Assembly (NCBI GenBank): GCA_964429385.1
Contig: CAYSBR010000003.1
Span: forward strand, 93,513-157,512
DNA length: 64,000 nucleotides
From: UBA2377 sp964429385
GTDB taxonomy: Bacteria > Verrucomicrobiota > Verrucomicrobiia > Opitutales > Opitutaceae
Reading direction: 5' to 3'
The translations under genes were made by a program, and so were the position numbers. Under the pieces are notes generated by a model. It was not told where the DNA came from and ran no database searches. It worked only from the letters and a program-made list of their open reading frames with translations. Of the stretch, positions 17,405 to 26,844 are shown in pieces (within the stretch, counting starts at the first letter, position 1; every line of letters starts with the position of its first letter).

Positions 17405-20400
17405 TCAGGCTTTCTTTTCGGAGGCCGCCTTGCCCTGCTTCCAGCGACGGTAGCCGACGAAGGCCAACCCCGCGCCCACCAGCATCGCCCCGTAAGTCGA
17501 GGGCTCCGGCACCGGCGTGATCCGCGAATACTGCGCATCGTATTCCTGCCAGTAAGCGCCCTGCCCATAACCTTCGAAATGAATCCGGCTCAGCACCGAG
17601 CCGATATCCGCCGTGTTTCGCACCAGCAGATAGTCGGTGTAATCAATCCAGTTGCGGATGAACAATTCCGTGTCGCCCGTCGCCATCAGCAGGTCGTCGA
17701 GGAACAGCATGTTCGGGCTGCACACATCCGCGCCGGCAAAGTCGATCACCGCCCGGCCTTCGATCGTCAGATTGCCAAAGGTCTCGACCAACCCGTCGCC
17801 GCTCGTGGGATTGAACTGCAGGATCGTCTCCCCGCCGAACTCGCTGCCCCGCAGCGTCACGTTGGCGGTGTTGGCGATCTGCTCGTTGGCGTCGAGCCGC
17901 AGGATATCCGTCCCCCGCCCATCGCCCACGATGATATTGCCGGCGATGGCCGTTACCCCAGCGCTCTGGGCCAGCGCCAGCGTTCCGTCATTCACATAGG
18001 TCGTGCCGGTGTAGGTGTTGGCAGAGTTGCCGGCGAACACCAGCAGGCCGGTGCCGCTCTTGGTGAAGTCGAGGGGATTGGAACCGTGGTTGGTGATGGT
18101 GGTGGAGATGGTAAACACACCCGAATTGTAAACATGGGTGATGAGTTCACCTGAGGAGGAGAACAGCGCGCCGTTGCCCGCGATACTGCCGCCGGTGGTA
18201 CTATTGGAAAGGATACCGCCGCTGACAATGTCGAGGTTGCGGTCCGACATATTCAGGTTGCCGTCGTTGACGAATAGCAGGCTGTTGACGAAGCGGTTCG
18301 TATCGCCGGCCATGCCAAAGGTTCCGTCCATCCCGGCGTTGAGTGTGGCAGTGAAGGCTGACTCATAATCAGCCGCCGCCGCAGTGACGCGGCCGCTGGT
18401 GATGGTAGCGAAGGCCGTGGGCGTGGCGCCGTTGCCATAGACGGCGTAGGCGAGGATGCCGTTCGTCAGCGTCGGCGACGTGCCGAAGGTGACGCGTGGA
18501 TTGTTGCCGGTGTCGCCGAGGGTGCCGCTGCCGCCCTCGCGGATGAACTCCACCGTGGAACCGGCGGCGCGGTCGAGGGAGGAAAAGGCCAGCTCCGTGG
18601 CGTTGTTGCCGGAACGCTGCACGTTCACCGTGTTGGCGCCGCCGGCAAGCTGGAGCTGTCCCACCGTCTCGGTGGTGGCGTCGGCGGTGGTGCGGCCGAT
18701 CAGGTCGAGCCGGCCGCCGTTGAGCGCGATGCTCGCCGAGTTACCGACGCGATCAACGGTCGAATTGGAATTGTCGAGGGTGAGTCGTCCGCCTTCCCGG
18801 ATGGTAAAACCGGAGGACTGGGCGAGATCACCGGAGCCGGAAAGGCGCAACTCTGCCCCACGCACCGTCACCGCCCCGGTGTGGGTATTGTTCGCCGTCA
18901 AGTCCAGCCGGCCGTTGCCCGTGACCGCCAGCGCCGCCGAACCGGAAACTGCTCCCGATAGCGTGCCGCTGGCCACCGCTGTGCTCGTGCCTTGCACCGT
19001 ATGGATCGTCCGGCTGCCGGATGAACCGAGGGCAAGGGCATTCGTCAGCGTGACATTATTGTTAGCACTGGTGGAACCGAAGATCAGGCGGTTGTTGTTG
19101 CCCACGAAGTTGGTCCCGCCCCACGTCAGGCCGCTGCCCCCGAGCGTCACCGTGCGGTTGCCGTCGTAGGCGGCGAAGCCGCCGTCACCCAACCACTGGA
19201 CGTTGCTGCCGCCAGTGCCCAAACTGCGGGAAAAATTGAAACCGACCTCCAGCACACCGCCATTAAGTTGGACGTTGGAACCGTCAATGCGATTGGTCCC
19301 GCCCACCCGCAACGCGCCACCGGAGATGCGCGTGGCGCCGGTGTAGGTGTTGTTGGCGTTGAGGAACAACGTGCCTTCGCCGGTCTTGTTGATGCCGCCG
19401 GTGCCGCTCAACACGCCGGAAAGCGTGCCATCCACCGCAGCGGAGCCGTTGGCCACCCGGATCTCGCGAATCTGATTCCCCAGCACAATGGCGTTCGCGA
19501 AGGTCAGCGTGTGGGTGGCGTAGTCGGAGGAAAGCAGCAGCGCGCTGCCCGCGCCGACGAAATTGCCCGAGCCCCAGGTGACTTGGGCCGTGCCGTTATT
19601 CAGCCGGACCGTGCGATCTGCGCCAAAGGCGGAAAAGCCACCGTCGCCGGTCCATTGCACCTCGCTGGTGCCGGTGCCCAGACTGCGGGTAAACTCGCCG
19701 GTGTTGCCGGTGTCCAGATCGCCCGCGATTTCGAGGACGCCGCCGTTGAGTTGAAGGTTGGAGCCGTCGATCTGGTTGGTGTTGCTCACGCGGAGCGCGC
19801 CGCCCTCAATGATGGTGGCGCCGGTGTAGGTGTTGTTGGCCCCGAAGACGACGACGCCGTCGCCGAGCTTGGTGAACGAGCGGGCGCCGCCGATCGCGCC
19901 GTTGAGCGTTAAGACGCCATCGCGCGAGCCGATGGCGCTGTTGGCCGCCATCGTGATGTTGCCCGCAAAGGTCGTGTTGCCGCCATCGTTGTAAATCGCC
20001 CCCACCTGCCCCTCCACCCCGCGATAGATGCCGCGGCCGGAGATCGTCACCGACTCCGTCGTGCTGTAGTTCAGCCCGGAGCCGGTGTCGCGGAACGCCA
20101 GCGTCCCGCCGTCGTTCACCGTCGTGCCCGCCGCCGTCGTCCCCAGCGCCCCGTTCGTCGTCACCACCACCATCCCCTGGTTGATCGTTACCGGCCCCGT
20201 CCAACTACTGTTGTTGTTATTGATCGTCACGATGCCCGTGCCGTTCTTGATCAGGCCACCCAATCCGGTGATCGCCCCGTTAAAATTCGTCGTCCCGTGG
20301 CCGTTCACCTTGATATCGTTGCCTCCCGTCTCGATCAGCCCGTTGATGCACAGGGTGCTGAAGGAGTAGTTGTTGATCCGCAGCTCCTCCACTATGTTGA

Positions 20401-21661
20401 GCGGCACGTTGATTTTGTGCCGCCCCTGCGCGCCGTTGTAGTCGTTGACGTTGATCGAGGGCAGACCGACCGTGCCGGTGTTGCCCAGTGTCAGCGTGTT
20501 GCCGCCGTTGAGCGTGTAGTTGATGCCCGCATCAAAGGTCAGCGAGTTGACCTGCGTATTCACGCCCAGTGTCACCGTCTGGTCCGTAGTCGGCCGGTTG
20601 CCGAAAAGGATGTCGGCGTTCGCCAGCGGTGTGCGGTTGTTCGACCCCGACTCCGGGTGATACCAGTTGTTGTTAACGCCACCGGGCGTGTTGCCCCAGG
20701 CCGTGGTGCCCGCGCCGTTGTCCCATTCGAATGAACCCGGCTGCCAGGGGGTCGTCGTCACGCGGGTGTTCCGGATTTCGTGAATCTCGTTCACCCCGCC
20801 GGTGGAGCCGGTGAAACCGATTTTGAAGGTGTCGGGACGGTCGAAGCCGGAAAGATCCGTGGTAAAGGCCGTGATGTAGTTGCTGCTCGCGCCAAACTTC
20901 ATCTCCACCGTGAGCTGGTTGTTCGCATCCAGGGTGAGCCGGAAGGAACGGTAGTCCGGCCCACTCTGGTTCGGACGGGTGGTCGCGTTGGGGAAATCCA
21001 TCTGCCCGCCGCCGGACAGCGTCTCCAGCGCCGCGCTGGCCGCGATGAACTGATAGTTGCTGCTCTCCGGTCCGCGCACCGCCACCCGGTTTTCGTAAAG
21101 GCCGCCGCCCAGGCCGCCATTGCGGCCTTCGCTCGCGCTGGAGTAGTTGCCGTAGTTATCCAGCCCGAAGCCCAGGTAACCGCCCGGCATGCCCGCCGCA
21201 CCTGCGGCGGTATTCTGCGCGTAGCCCAGCGAGCCACCATAACCGCCGGGCGTGAAGGTCGAGGCGTTCACCCCGCCATCCACGAGAAAGAAGGTAATGC
21301 CGTCCGCCCCGGTGCTCGTGCTGTTCCAAAACGTGTAGTCGAACTCGATCTGGATCTGCGCGTTGACCGAGAAGATCGCTGAATCAAACAGCGCGTAAGT
21401 GGCCTGGTTGCCGATGTTCTCCGATAACCGCAGCCAGCCATTGCCGGGAGTGTCCACCGTGTTGCCTGTGAGATAGGGAATCGTCGAACCCGACGATCCG
21501 CCAAACACCCACCCGGCAGCCGTGGTCCCGGTGAAACTCTCCGTAATCGTAACCTGCGCCCGCATAGCCGGCGCGAAAATCAGGACCTGCAAAAAAAGCC
21601 AGCCCACGACTCCACTCAGGCAGCGGGCCAGAGAACAATGACGTGGGGTAATCCTGAGCAT
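17405..21661 (-). CDS. Secreted L-type lectin / autotransporter-associated beta-strand repeat protein with PEP-CTERM sorting signal
   Basis: The 1418-residue protein starts with a signal peptide (hydrophobic core VVGWLFLQVLIFAP, cut near MRAQ). Residues ~37-270 look like a legume/L-type lectin beta-sandwich (IEFDYTFWNS, ADGITFFLVDGG, GYLGFGLDN). A long Gly/Asn/Thr-rich region holds at least five autotransporter-associated repeats of the form G.L.K.G.G...L...N.YTG.T.I..G.L. The end reads VPEPSTYGAMLVG, a hydrophobic stretch, then YRRWKQ: a PEP-CTERM signal handled by exosortase. No autotransporter barrel is present. It probably works at the cell surface in the glycan-rich envelope, perhaps in adhesion; that role is inference. 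Confidence 0.9.
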   Translation of the reverse strand: MLRITPRHCSLARCLSGVVGWLFLQVLIFAPAMRAQVTITESFTGTTAAGWVFGGSSGSTIPYLTGNTVDTPGNGWLRLSENIGNQATYALFDSAIFSVNAQIQIEFDYTFWNSTSTGADGITFFLVDGGVNASTFTPGGYGGSLGYAQNTAAGAAGMPGGYLGFGLDNYGNYSSASEGRNGGLGGGLYENRVAVRGPESSNYQFIAASAALETLSGGGQMDFPNATTRPNQSGPDYRSFRLTLDANNQLTVEMKFGASSNYITAFTTDLSGFDRPDTFKIGFTGSTGGVNEIHEIRNTRVTTTPWQPGSFEWDNGAGTTAWGNTPGGVNNNWYHPESGSNNRTPLANADILFGNRPTTDQTVTLGVNTQVNSLTFDAGINYTLNGGNTLTLGNTGTVGLPSINVNDYNGAQGRHKINVPLNIVEELRINNYSFSTLCINGLIETGGNDIKVNGHGTTNFNGAITGLGGLIKNGTGIVTINNNNSSWTGPVTINQGMVVVTTNGALGTTAAGTTVNDGGTLAFRDTGSGLNYSTTESVTISGRGIYRGVEGQVGAIYNDGGNTTFAGNITMAANSAIGSRDGVLTLNGAIGGARSFTKLGDGVVVFGANNTYTGATIIEGGALRVSNTNQIDGSNLQLNGGVLEIAGDLDTGNTGEFTRSLGTGTSEVQWTGDGGFSAFGADRTVRLNNGTAQVTWGSGNFVGAGSALLLSSDYATHTLTFANAIVLGNQIREIRVANGSAAVDGTLSGVLSGTGGINKTGEGTLFLNANNTYTGATRISGGALRVGGTNRIDGSNVQLNGGVLEVGFNFSRSLGTGGSNVQWLGDGGFAAYDGNRTVTLGGSGLTWGGTNFVGNNNRLIFGSTSANNNVTLTNALALGSSGSRTIHTVQGTSTAVASGTLSGAVSGSAALAVTGNGRLDLTANNTHTGAVTVRGAELRLSGSGDLAQSSGFTIREGGRLTLDNSNSTVDRVGNSASIALNGGRLDLIGRTTADATTETVGQLQLAGGANTVNVQRSGNNATELAFSSLDRAAGSTVEFIREGGSGTLGDTGNNPRVTFGTSPTLTNGILAYAVYGNGATPTAFATITSGRVTAAAADYESAFTATLNAGMDGTFGMAGDTNRFVNSLLFVNDGNLNMSDRNLDIVSGGILSNSTTGGSIAGNGALFSSSGELITHVYNSGVFTISTTITNHGSNPLDFTKSGTGLLVFAGNSANTYTGTTYVNDGTLALAQSAGVTAIAGNIIVGDGRGTDILRLDANEQIANTANVTLRGSEFGGETILQFNPTSGDGLVETFGNLTIEGRAVIDFAGADVCSPNMLFLDDLLMATGDTELFIRNWIDYTDYLLVRNTADIGSVLSRIHFEGYGQGAYWQEYDAQYSRITPVPEPSTYGAMLVGAGLAFVGYRRWKQGKAASEKKA

Positions 21662-21699
21662 GACAGGGCCGAGCTTGGAGACATCAGGGCGAATTCGTC

Positions 21700-21729
21700 A
21701 ATTAAATAGGGGTTTCACCCCATTTAATT
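21700..21729. promoter_or_regulatory. AT-rich near-perfect palindrome between divergent genes
   Basis: AATTAAAT, one bulged A, then GGGGT pairs with ACCCC-ATTTAATT around a 3-nt loop. It lies 38 nt upstream of the PEP-CTERM start and 141 nt upstream of the sigma-factor start, within a strikingly AT-rich intergenic stretch. It could be an operator, a 5'-leader hairpin of the PEP-CTERM gene, or a terminator-like element. The sequence alone does not decide between these. Confidence 0.45.
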
Positions 21730-21833
21730 CACCCCCGCCTCCATCCAAGCCAATCAATACATATTAAACAATTTATAGATAGATACTTAAAACAAAATGA
21801 ACCCAAACCCAATTCAGGATGGCGGATTCCCAA

Positions 21834-21855
21834 GCCTGAGGTGTCAAACTCAGGC
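21834..21855 (+). promoter_or_regulatory. Perfect hairpin in the leader of the sigma-factor gene
   Basis: GCCTGAG (21834-21840) and CTCAGGC (21849-21855) form a perfect 7-bp stem with an 8-nt loop, 16 nt before the ATG at 21871. An alternative GTG start at 21841 would lie in the loop, which favours the ATG. Confidence 0.4.
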
Positions 21856-21870
21856 AATCACCCTTGTCGC

Positions 21871-22425
21871 ATGCCCGAAGATAAACGCCGCACCGATTTT
21901 GCCGGACTTTACCGGATCACGGTCGCCCCCCTGCGGCGCTACCTGGCCCGCATGCTCGGCAATGCCAGCGAGGCCCAGGATGTCGCCCACGACGCCTACC
22001 TGCGCATCCTGCGCGCCACGGAGAAAACCCCCGCTGAAAATCCCGAAGCGCTCCTCTACACCACGGCCCGCCGCCTCGCCATCAACCAACTGCGACGGCG
22101 CAAGATCTCCCCAATCAGCGGCGCGGAGCTCACCCCCGAGACCTTCACCGCCAGCCAGCCCGGCGTCGCCGACGAAGTGATGGCGCGACAGGAACTGGAG
22201 CGCGTGCAGCACGCCATCGCGCAGCTGCCGACCGGTTGCCGCACCGTCCTCCTGCTCCGCAAAATCGAACTGCTCTCCCATCAGGAAATTTCCGAACGCC
22301 TGGGCATCGCCATCAGCACCGTGGAAAAACAGCACGCACGGGCGCTGCGCCTGCTGCGGGCGCAGCTGGATGCGGAAACCTCACCTCCCTCTTCAATCCT
22401 GGGCCAGCAGGCCAACACACGATGA
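21871..22425 (+). CDS. ECF (sigma-70 family) RNA polymerase sigma factor, FecI-like
   Basis: A 184-residue protein with the ECF layout. Region 2 is FAGLYRITVAPLRRYLARML with QDVAHDAYLRILRA and LLYTTARRLAINQLRRRK; region 4 is LPTGCRTVLLLRKIELLSHQEISERLGIAISTVEKQHARALRLLR. By family knowledge it should direct transcription of a surface-uptake system under control of a FecR partner. The FecR gene overlaps its end by ATGA and a TonB receptor follows, giving a complete cell-surface signalling trio. GTG 21841 is an alternative start. It is divergent from the PEP-CTERM gene, which might be a target. Confidence 0.92.
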   Translation: MPEDKRRTDFAGLYRITVAPLRRYLARMLGNASEAQDVAHDAYLRILRATEKTPAENPEALLYTTARRLAINQLRRRKISPISGAELTPETFTASQPGVADEVMARQELERVQHAIAQLPTGCRTVLLLRKIELLSHQEISERLGIAISTVEKQHARALRLLRAQLDAETSPPSSILGQQANTR

Positions 22426-23417
22426 ATCCCTCTCCCTCCGCTGCTTCTTCCACCGAAGACGAGGCCGCCCTCTGGGCCGCCAAACTCGAAGGCTCCGTGC
22501 TTTCCGCTGAAGAGCGTGTGGCCCTCGAAGCCTGGCTCGAAGCCGCTCCCGCGCACCGCGAACTGTTGTCCGGCTACTGCCAGTTCTCGGCCGACCTGGA
22601 AATTCTGCTGCCCGCACTGGCCAAGACCGGACGCGTGGAAGTGCCTCAGACGCGCCCGCCCCGCCGGCGCTTTTCACTTTGGCTGGCCACGCTCCCTCTC
22701 GCCGCAGCCGCCGCCCTGGCCCTCGTGTTCTGGGCCGGCCGTCCCGTCACCCAGTTTGAAACCATCGCCACCTCCGTCGCCCAGCGCCAGGTACTCAAAC
22801 TCGCGGATGGCAGCCGGGCGGAGCTCAATGCCCGCACCAGCCTGCAGGTCGAGATCAGCGCCACCGAGCGCCGCGTGCGGCTCGTGGACGGACAGGCGCT
22901 CTTCGCCGTCAGCAAAGATCCCGACCGCCCGTTCGTCGTCGAGACTCCCGCCGGTTCCGTACAGGTGACCGGCACGATCTTCGCCGTGCGCACCGAGTCC
23001 GCCGACAGTCTGGAGGTCATCGTCACCACCGGCTCGGTACGGGTCAGTCCCTCCGCCCTCTCCGATGGCGGGCACATCGCTCCGCTCACGCTCGTGGCCG
23101 GCGACCGCCTGACCACGGAAACCGGCACGCTCGTCCGGCAATCTCTGGATGAAGAGGCCTTGCGCGTGGCTCTGGCCTGGCGGCAGGGGCAGGTCGTTTT
23201 CATTGATACCCCGCTCTCCTCCGCTCTGGCCCGTTTTGCCCGCCATCATGGGCGGGGATTGACCGCCACCGCCGGCGCCGGCGAATTGCGGGTGGGCGGA
23301 CGCTTCAATCTGGATGATCTGGATGGGTTTCTGACGGCCCTGGAAGAAGTGCTGCCTGTCCGCGTGAGCCGCAGCCTGAATGGATCGATCCAAGTCGGTC
23401 TGGTTGCCTCCCGGTAA
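22422..23417 (+). CDS. FecR-family anti-sigma / sigma regulator
   Basis: A 331-residue protein. The N-terminal DUF4880-like cytoplasmic helix bundle contains EDEAALWAAKLEGSVLSAEE. One membrane segment follows (LPLAAAAALALVFWAG), then the FecR domain (LKLADGSRAELNARTSLQVE, ERRVRLVDGQALFAVSKD, PFVVETPAGSVQVTGTIFAVR). A C-terminal DUF4974-like part (LDDLDGFLTALEEVLPVRV) completes it. In the family it holds the ECF sigma at the membrane and relays the occupancy of the outer-membrane receptor. It overlaps the sigma gene by 4 nt and ends about 20 nt before the receptor gene. Confidence 0.93.
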   Translation: MNPSPSAASSTEDEAALWAAKLEGSVLSAEERVALEAWLEAAPAHRELLSGYCQFSADLEILLPALAKTGRVEVPQTRPPRRRFSLWLATLPLAAAAALALVFWAGRPVTQFETIATSVAQRQVLKLADGSRAELNARTSLQVEISATERRVRLVDGQALFAVSKDPDRPFVVETPAGSVQVTGTIFAVRTESADSLEVIVTTGSVRVSPSALSDGGHIAPLTLVAGDRLTTETGTLVRQSLDEEALRVALAWRQGQVVFIDTPLSSALARFARHHGRGLTATAGAGELRVGGRFNLDDLDGFLTALEEVLPVRVSRSLNGSIQVGLVASR

Positions 23418-23437
23418 AAGTGGCCCGCGCCGCCAAT

Positions 23438-26400
23438 ATGTCCACCCGCTCCGGCCCCTGCCTCGCGCTCCTTCGTTGGGGATGCCTGATCGTCGTCGGC
23501 TGGCTGCCCGGCTGGATGACGGCCGCCCCGGTGGATTTCGACATCCCGCCGCAGGCCGCCGCCTCCGCACTGCTCGCATTTTCGGCCCAGTCGGGGACCG
23601 ACGTCCTGTATTCCGCCAACGACGTGCGCGACGTCTCCACTCCGGGCCTGCGCGGGCGTTATGAACCCGTCCAAGCGCTCAGCCTGCTGCTGCGACCCAC
23701 CCCGCTCGTCACCCGCCAGCACAGCGACGGCAAATTTGTCGTCATGCCCGCAACCCACATCCCCGGCGCCATCCGCGGGCGCCTTTTCATTCCAGGCGGC
23801 ACCAGCGCGGCCGGAGCCCGCATCCTGCTCAAGGATACAGGACTCGAAACCGTGACGGATGCGCGGGGACGGTTTCATTTTCCCGTCGTTCCCGCCGGCA
23901 CCCACCAGCTCGAAATCGAAGCGTCCAACTACCGGCCCATCGAGATCACCGGCATCACCGTCCCGCCCGGGCGCACCCTGACCCTGCGGGCCCAGACATT
24001 GGCGCCCGCCGGCGAATTGACCCAACTTGAACCTTACGTCATCGAAGCCGAAGCGTATGACGCCCGGCAGGGCCTGCGTTTCACTCCACGTCAAGCCACC
24101 GGCAATCTCGATCTCCTCCGCACCGAAAACGACGCCCTCCCCTTCACCATCCACACCCGCGAGCAGATCGTCCGCAGCGGCGTTGTGGATCTGAATGAGT
24201 TTCTCCAACGTGTCGTCCTGGAAAGCGACGCAGCCACGCAACCCCCGGAGCAGAACGTCAATCTGGACTCATTCACCGTCGGCAGCACCAACCTCAAGCT
24301 GCGCGGCTATGACTCCGACGAGACCGTGGTGCTCGTCAACGGCCGCCGGTTGCCGGAAGTCCTCACCAGTTTTTCGGGATCCGCCCCGCCGGATGTGAAT
24401 TTCATCCCCATCAACTTGGTGCAGCAGATCGAGGTCCTGCCGGTCTCCGCCTCCGCGCTCTACAGCGGCAACCCGGTCGGCGGAGTCATCAACATCGTGC
24501 TCCGCCCCGATGCCGATGCCACGGAGGTGACAACCACCTACACCAACGCACTCGGCGGCTTTGACGCGCCCCAATCCTCCTTCTCCCTCCAGCACGGGCA
24601 ATCCCTGCTCGGCGGCGCGCTCCGGCTGCGCCTCAGCGCCGGCCACACCCGGATACACCCCGCCACCGAATCCGAACTCGGCTACCGGCAGGCGGCCGCA
24701 CGCGAACGCCCCCTCTCCGCGGATCAACTTTACCGAGCCACCCCCAACATCCGCAGTGTGGATGGATCACCGCTTTTCGGCCATGGTTCTTCTTCCCATA
24801 CCTCGGTCGCTCCCGGCGCCGACGGCACCGGCGGACTGGCCGCCTTCGCCGGCCGCGAAGGCCAGCTCGCTCTTGATTTCTTTGACTCTCCCGGCGGACT
24901 GGCCGCCTCTCTCAACAGCCTTGACTCCCCCTACGCCCGCAAACAAAGCCGCACGACCTGGTTCGGCTCCCTCACCTATGACGCTTTTCCCTGGCTGCAG
25001 CTGGGGCTCGATGGCGCCTACGTCAGCACCGTGGTCAACCGCGGTTATGACGTGTTCACCGGCGACCTCACGTTGCCCGCCTCCTCTCCACTCAATCCAT
25101 TCGGACAAACCGTCGCCATCACCCTCAACGAAACCGCGCCGCATCTGGGCGAAAACTACAGCGAGGCCCGCATTGACTACACCTCCGTGCTCGCCGGCGC
25201 GCTCCTCCGCCTGCCCGACGCGTGGCAGATCACACTCGACGCCCAGCTGGCCCGCAACCTCTCACGCTATCGCGGTCTGGCCGGAGCCGACGGCGACCGC
25301 TGGCAACAACTCGTGGATCAGGGTCGCTACAATCCCCTGCGCGACACGCAGCGCCACCCGCCCCCGGCCGCCCTTTACGACGAAGTGCTCATTTTTCATG
25401 GCGGCCCGGACCGGTTCGTGACGGTGGGCCACTACGAAACGCTGGATGCCTCCGCCCGGCTCACGCAACCGGCGCTCCGCCTGCCCACGGGCGAAGGCAT
25501 TCTCAACCTCGGCGCCGATTACCGGCTCAACCGGCTCGCCAGCTACACCGATGAAAAACGTTACGCCGACGACAACCTCGCCCAGCCGTTGGAGACTTGG
25601 GCAGGCCGCTCGCTTGAGCGCTACAGCTTCTTTGGGGAATTGCAGGCCCCGCTGCTGCCTCGCCGTTGGCTATCATCATCCCTCCACAGTCTCGAAGGCA
25701 GCCTGGCCGCCCGCTACGTCGCCTCCAGCCAAAGCAACGAAACCAACTTCGCCCCGACCTTCGGCCTGAAGGCGGAACTCGCCGGCGGATTCATCCTGCG
25801 AGGCAGCTTCACTCACTCGAATCGCATGCCCACGCCCCGGATGAGCCGCCGCCTGGAAGCGCCGACCACCCCTGGCTCCGGCCTCAACCTCACCCCGATA
25901 TTCGATCCGCTTCGCCAGGAGAGCTACGATGTGCAGGCCGACGAAGCCGTTGATTTTACCCTTAACACCGAAGAAGCCGTCACGCAGACCGCCGGCGTCG
26001 TGTGGCAACGCGGGCAGGTTCATCGCTTTCGCGCCGCCCTCGATTTCGTGGACACCACCAAGGTGAACGAAATCCTCGGACTCGATGCCCAGGCCACCGT
26101 GAATCTGGAAGCGCTTTTCCCCGAACGCGTCTTGCGCAACCCTGCGTCCCCCGGCGGACCGGGCCGCATCACCCAGGTCATCACCGGCGGCGTCAACGCC
26201 GCCTCCCGCCGATCCCAGCACTGGACCGGCACACTCGACTACACCTGGAATCAGTGCCTCGGCGGCACGTTGGAACTGCGTGGACGCCTTCTCTGGTTTC
26301 AGCGCTACGAAAACCAGCTGTTCGAGCATCTTCCCTGGGTGGATCAGTTCACCGATCCCGATGGCTCGGTGCGCCTGCTCCGCTATCGCGCCAACCTGAA

Positions 26401-26725
26401 CGCGGCCTGGTCCAGCCGGCATTTCGGCCTCGGTTTTGAGACCCAGTATTTTCATGCCCAACGCCTGCCCACTGCGGAGTGGCCGGCCCAGCGCAGCCGC
26501 CAGATCGACCCCTACTGGCAGTGCGACGCCTATGTGCAGGCGGACATCGGCCGCTGGCTTCCGCGCTGGGATGATCGCCGCGCGCTCCGGGCGCAGCTGC
26601 GTGTGAACAATCTCCTCGACGCCGGCTTCCCCCGTTACGCCAGCGCTTCCTCCGGCGCCGGGGTGCAACCCTACGGCGACTGGCGCCAGCGCACCTACTC
26701 GGTCTCGTTTACGGCGACGTTTTAA
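23438..26725 (+). CDS. TonB-dependent outer-membrane receptor with N-terminal STN signalling domain
   Basis: About 1095 residues. The signal peptide is followed by an STN domain (VDFDIPPQAAASALLAFSAQ, then VRDVSTPGLRGRYEPVQALSLLL), a carboxypeptidase-regulatory-like domain (AGARILLKDTG, TDARGRFHFPVVPAGTHQLEI), and a plug (NLKLRGYDSDETVVLVNGRR, IEVLPVSASALYSGNPVGGVINIV). The rest is a beta-barrel ending in an aromatic-rich strand with a terminal Phe (YSVSFTATF). The STN domain is what contacts FecR in transducing receptors, matching the neighbours. The ligand could be a siderophore, haem or an oligosaccharide. The start is ATG 23438; GTG 23420 is also possible. Confidence 0.9.
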   Translation: MSTRSGPCLALLRWGCLIVVGWLPGWMTAAPVDFDIPPQAAASALLAFSAQSGTDVLYSANDVRDVSTPGLRGRYEPVQALSLLLRPTPLVTRQHSDGKFVVMPATHIPGAIRGRLFIPGGTSAAGARILLKDTGLETVTDARGRFHFPVVPAGTHQLEIEASNYRPIEITGITVPPGRTLTLRAQTLAPAGELTQLEPYVIEAEAYDARQGLRFTPRQATGNLDLLRTENDALPFTIHTREQIVRSGVVDLNEFLQRVVLESDAATQPPEQNVNLDSFTVGSTNLKLRGYDSDETVVLVNGRRLPEVLTSFSGSAPPDVNFIPINLVQQIEVLPVSASALYSGNPVGGVINIVLRPDADATEVTTTYTNALGGFDAPQSSFSLQHGQSLLGGALRLRLSAGHTRIHPATESELGYRQAAARERPLSADQLYRATPNIRSVDGSPLFGHGSSSHTSVAPGADGTGGLAAFAGREGQLALDFFDSPGGLAASLNSLDSPYARKQSRTTWFGSLTYDAFPWLQLGLDGAYVSTVVNRGYDVFTGDLTLPASSPLNPFGQTVAITLNETAPHLGENYSEARIDYTSVLAGALLRLPDAWQITLDAQLARNLSRYRGLAGADGDRWQQLVDQGRYNPLRDTQRHPPPAALYDEVLIFHGGPDRFVTVGHYETLDASARLTQPALRLPTGEGILNLGADYRLNRLASYTDEKRYADDNLAQPLETWAGRSLERYSFFGELQAPLLPRRWLSSSLHSLEGSLAARYVASSQSNETNFAPTFGLKAELAGGFILRGSFTHSNRMPTPRMSRRLEAPTTPGSGLNLTPIFDPLRQESYDVQADEAVDFTLNTEEAVTQTAGVVWQRGQVHRFRAALDFVDTTKVNEILGLDAQATVNLEALFPERVLRNPASPGGPGRITQVITGGVNAASRRSQHWTGTLDYTWNQCLGGTLELRGRLLWFQRYENQLFEHLPWVDQFTDPDGSVRLLRYRANLNAAWSSRHFGLGFETQYFHAQRLPTAEWPAQRSRQIDPYWQCDAYVQADIGRWLPRWDDRRALRAQLRVNNLLDAGFPRYASASSGAGVQPYGDWRQRTYSVSFTATF

Positions 26726-26808
26726 CCGGGATTGCCATCGCGTCCGCCTTGGCATCGGTTGCAACCGAAGGGTTTTCGCTCCGGCTTTGGCCGGGATTCG
26801 CGGCTTCC

Positions 26809-26832
26809 TTAAACTTCAACTTCTCACTTAAA
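26809..26832 (+). repeat. 24-nt AT-rich extragenic repeat, copy 1
   Basis: It begins TTAAACTTCAACTT and ends CACTTAAA. It matches the reverse complement of 30726-30749 at 21 of 24 positions and, offset by one base, 31074-31097 at 19 of 24. It lies just before the start of the SDR gene at 26845. Confidence 0.55.
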
Positions 26833-26844
26833 CTGATTTTCAGC

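Noticed and set aside
17405..21661. Classical type V autotransporter
   Set aside because: It has the autotransporter-associated strand repeats, but no C-terminal barrel; it ends in a PEP-CTERM signal.
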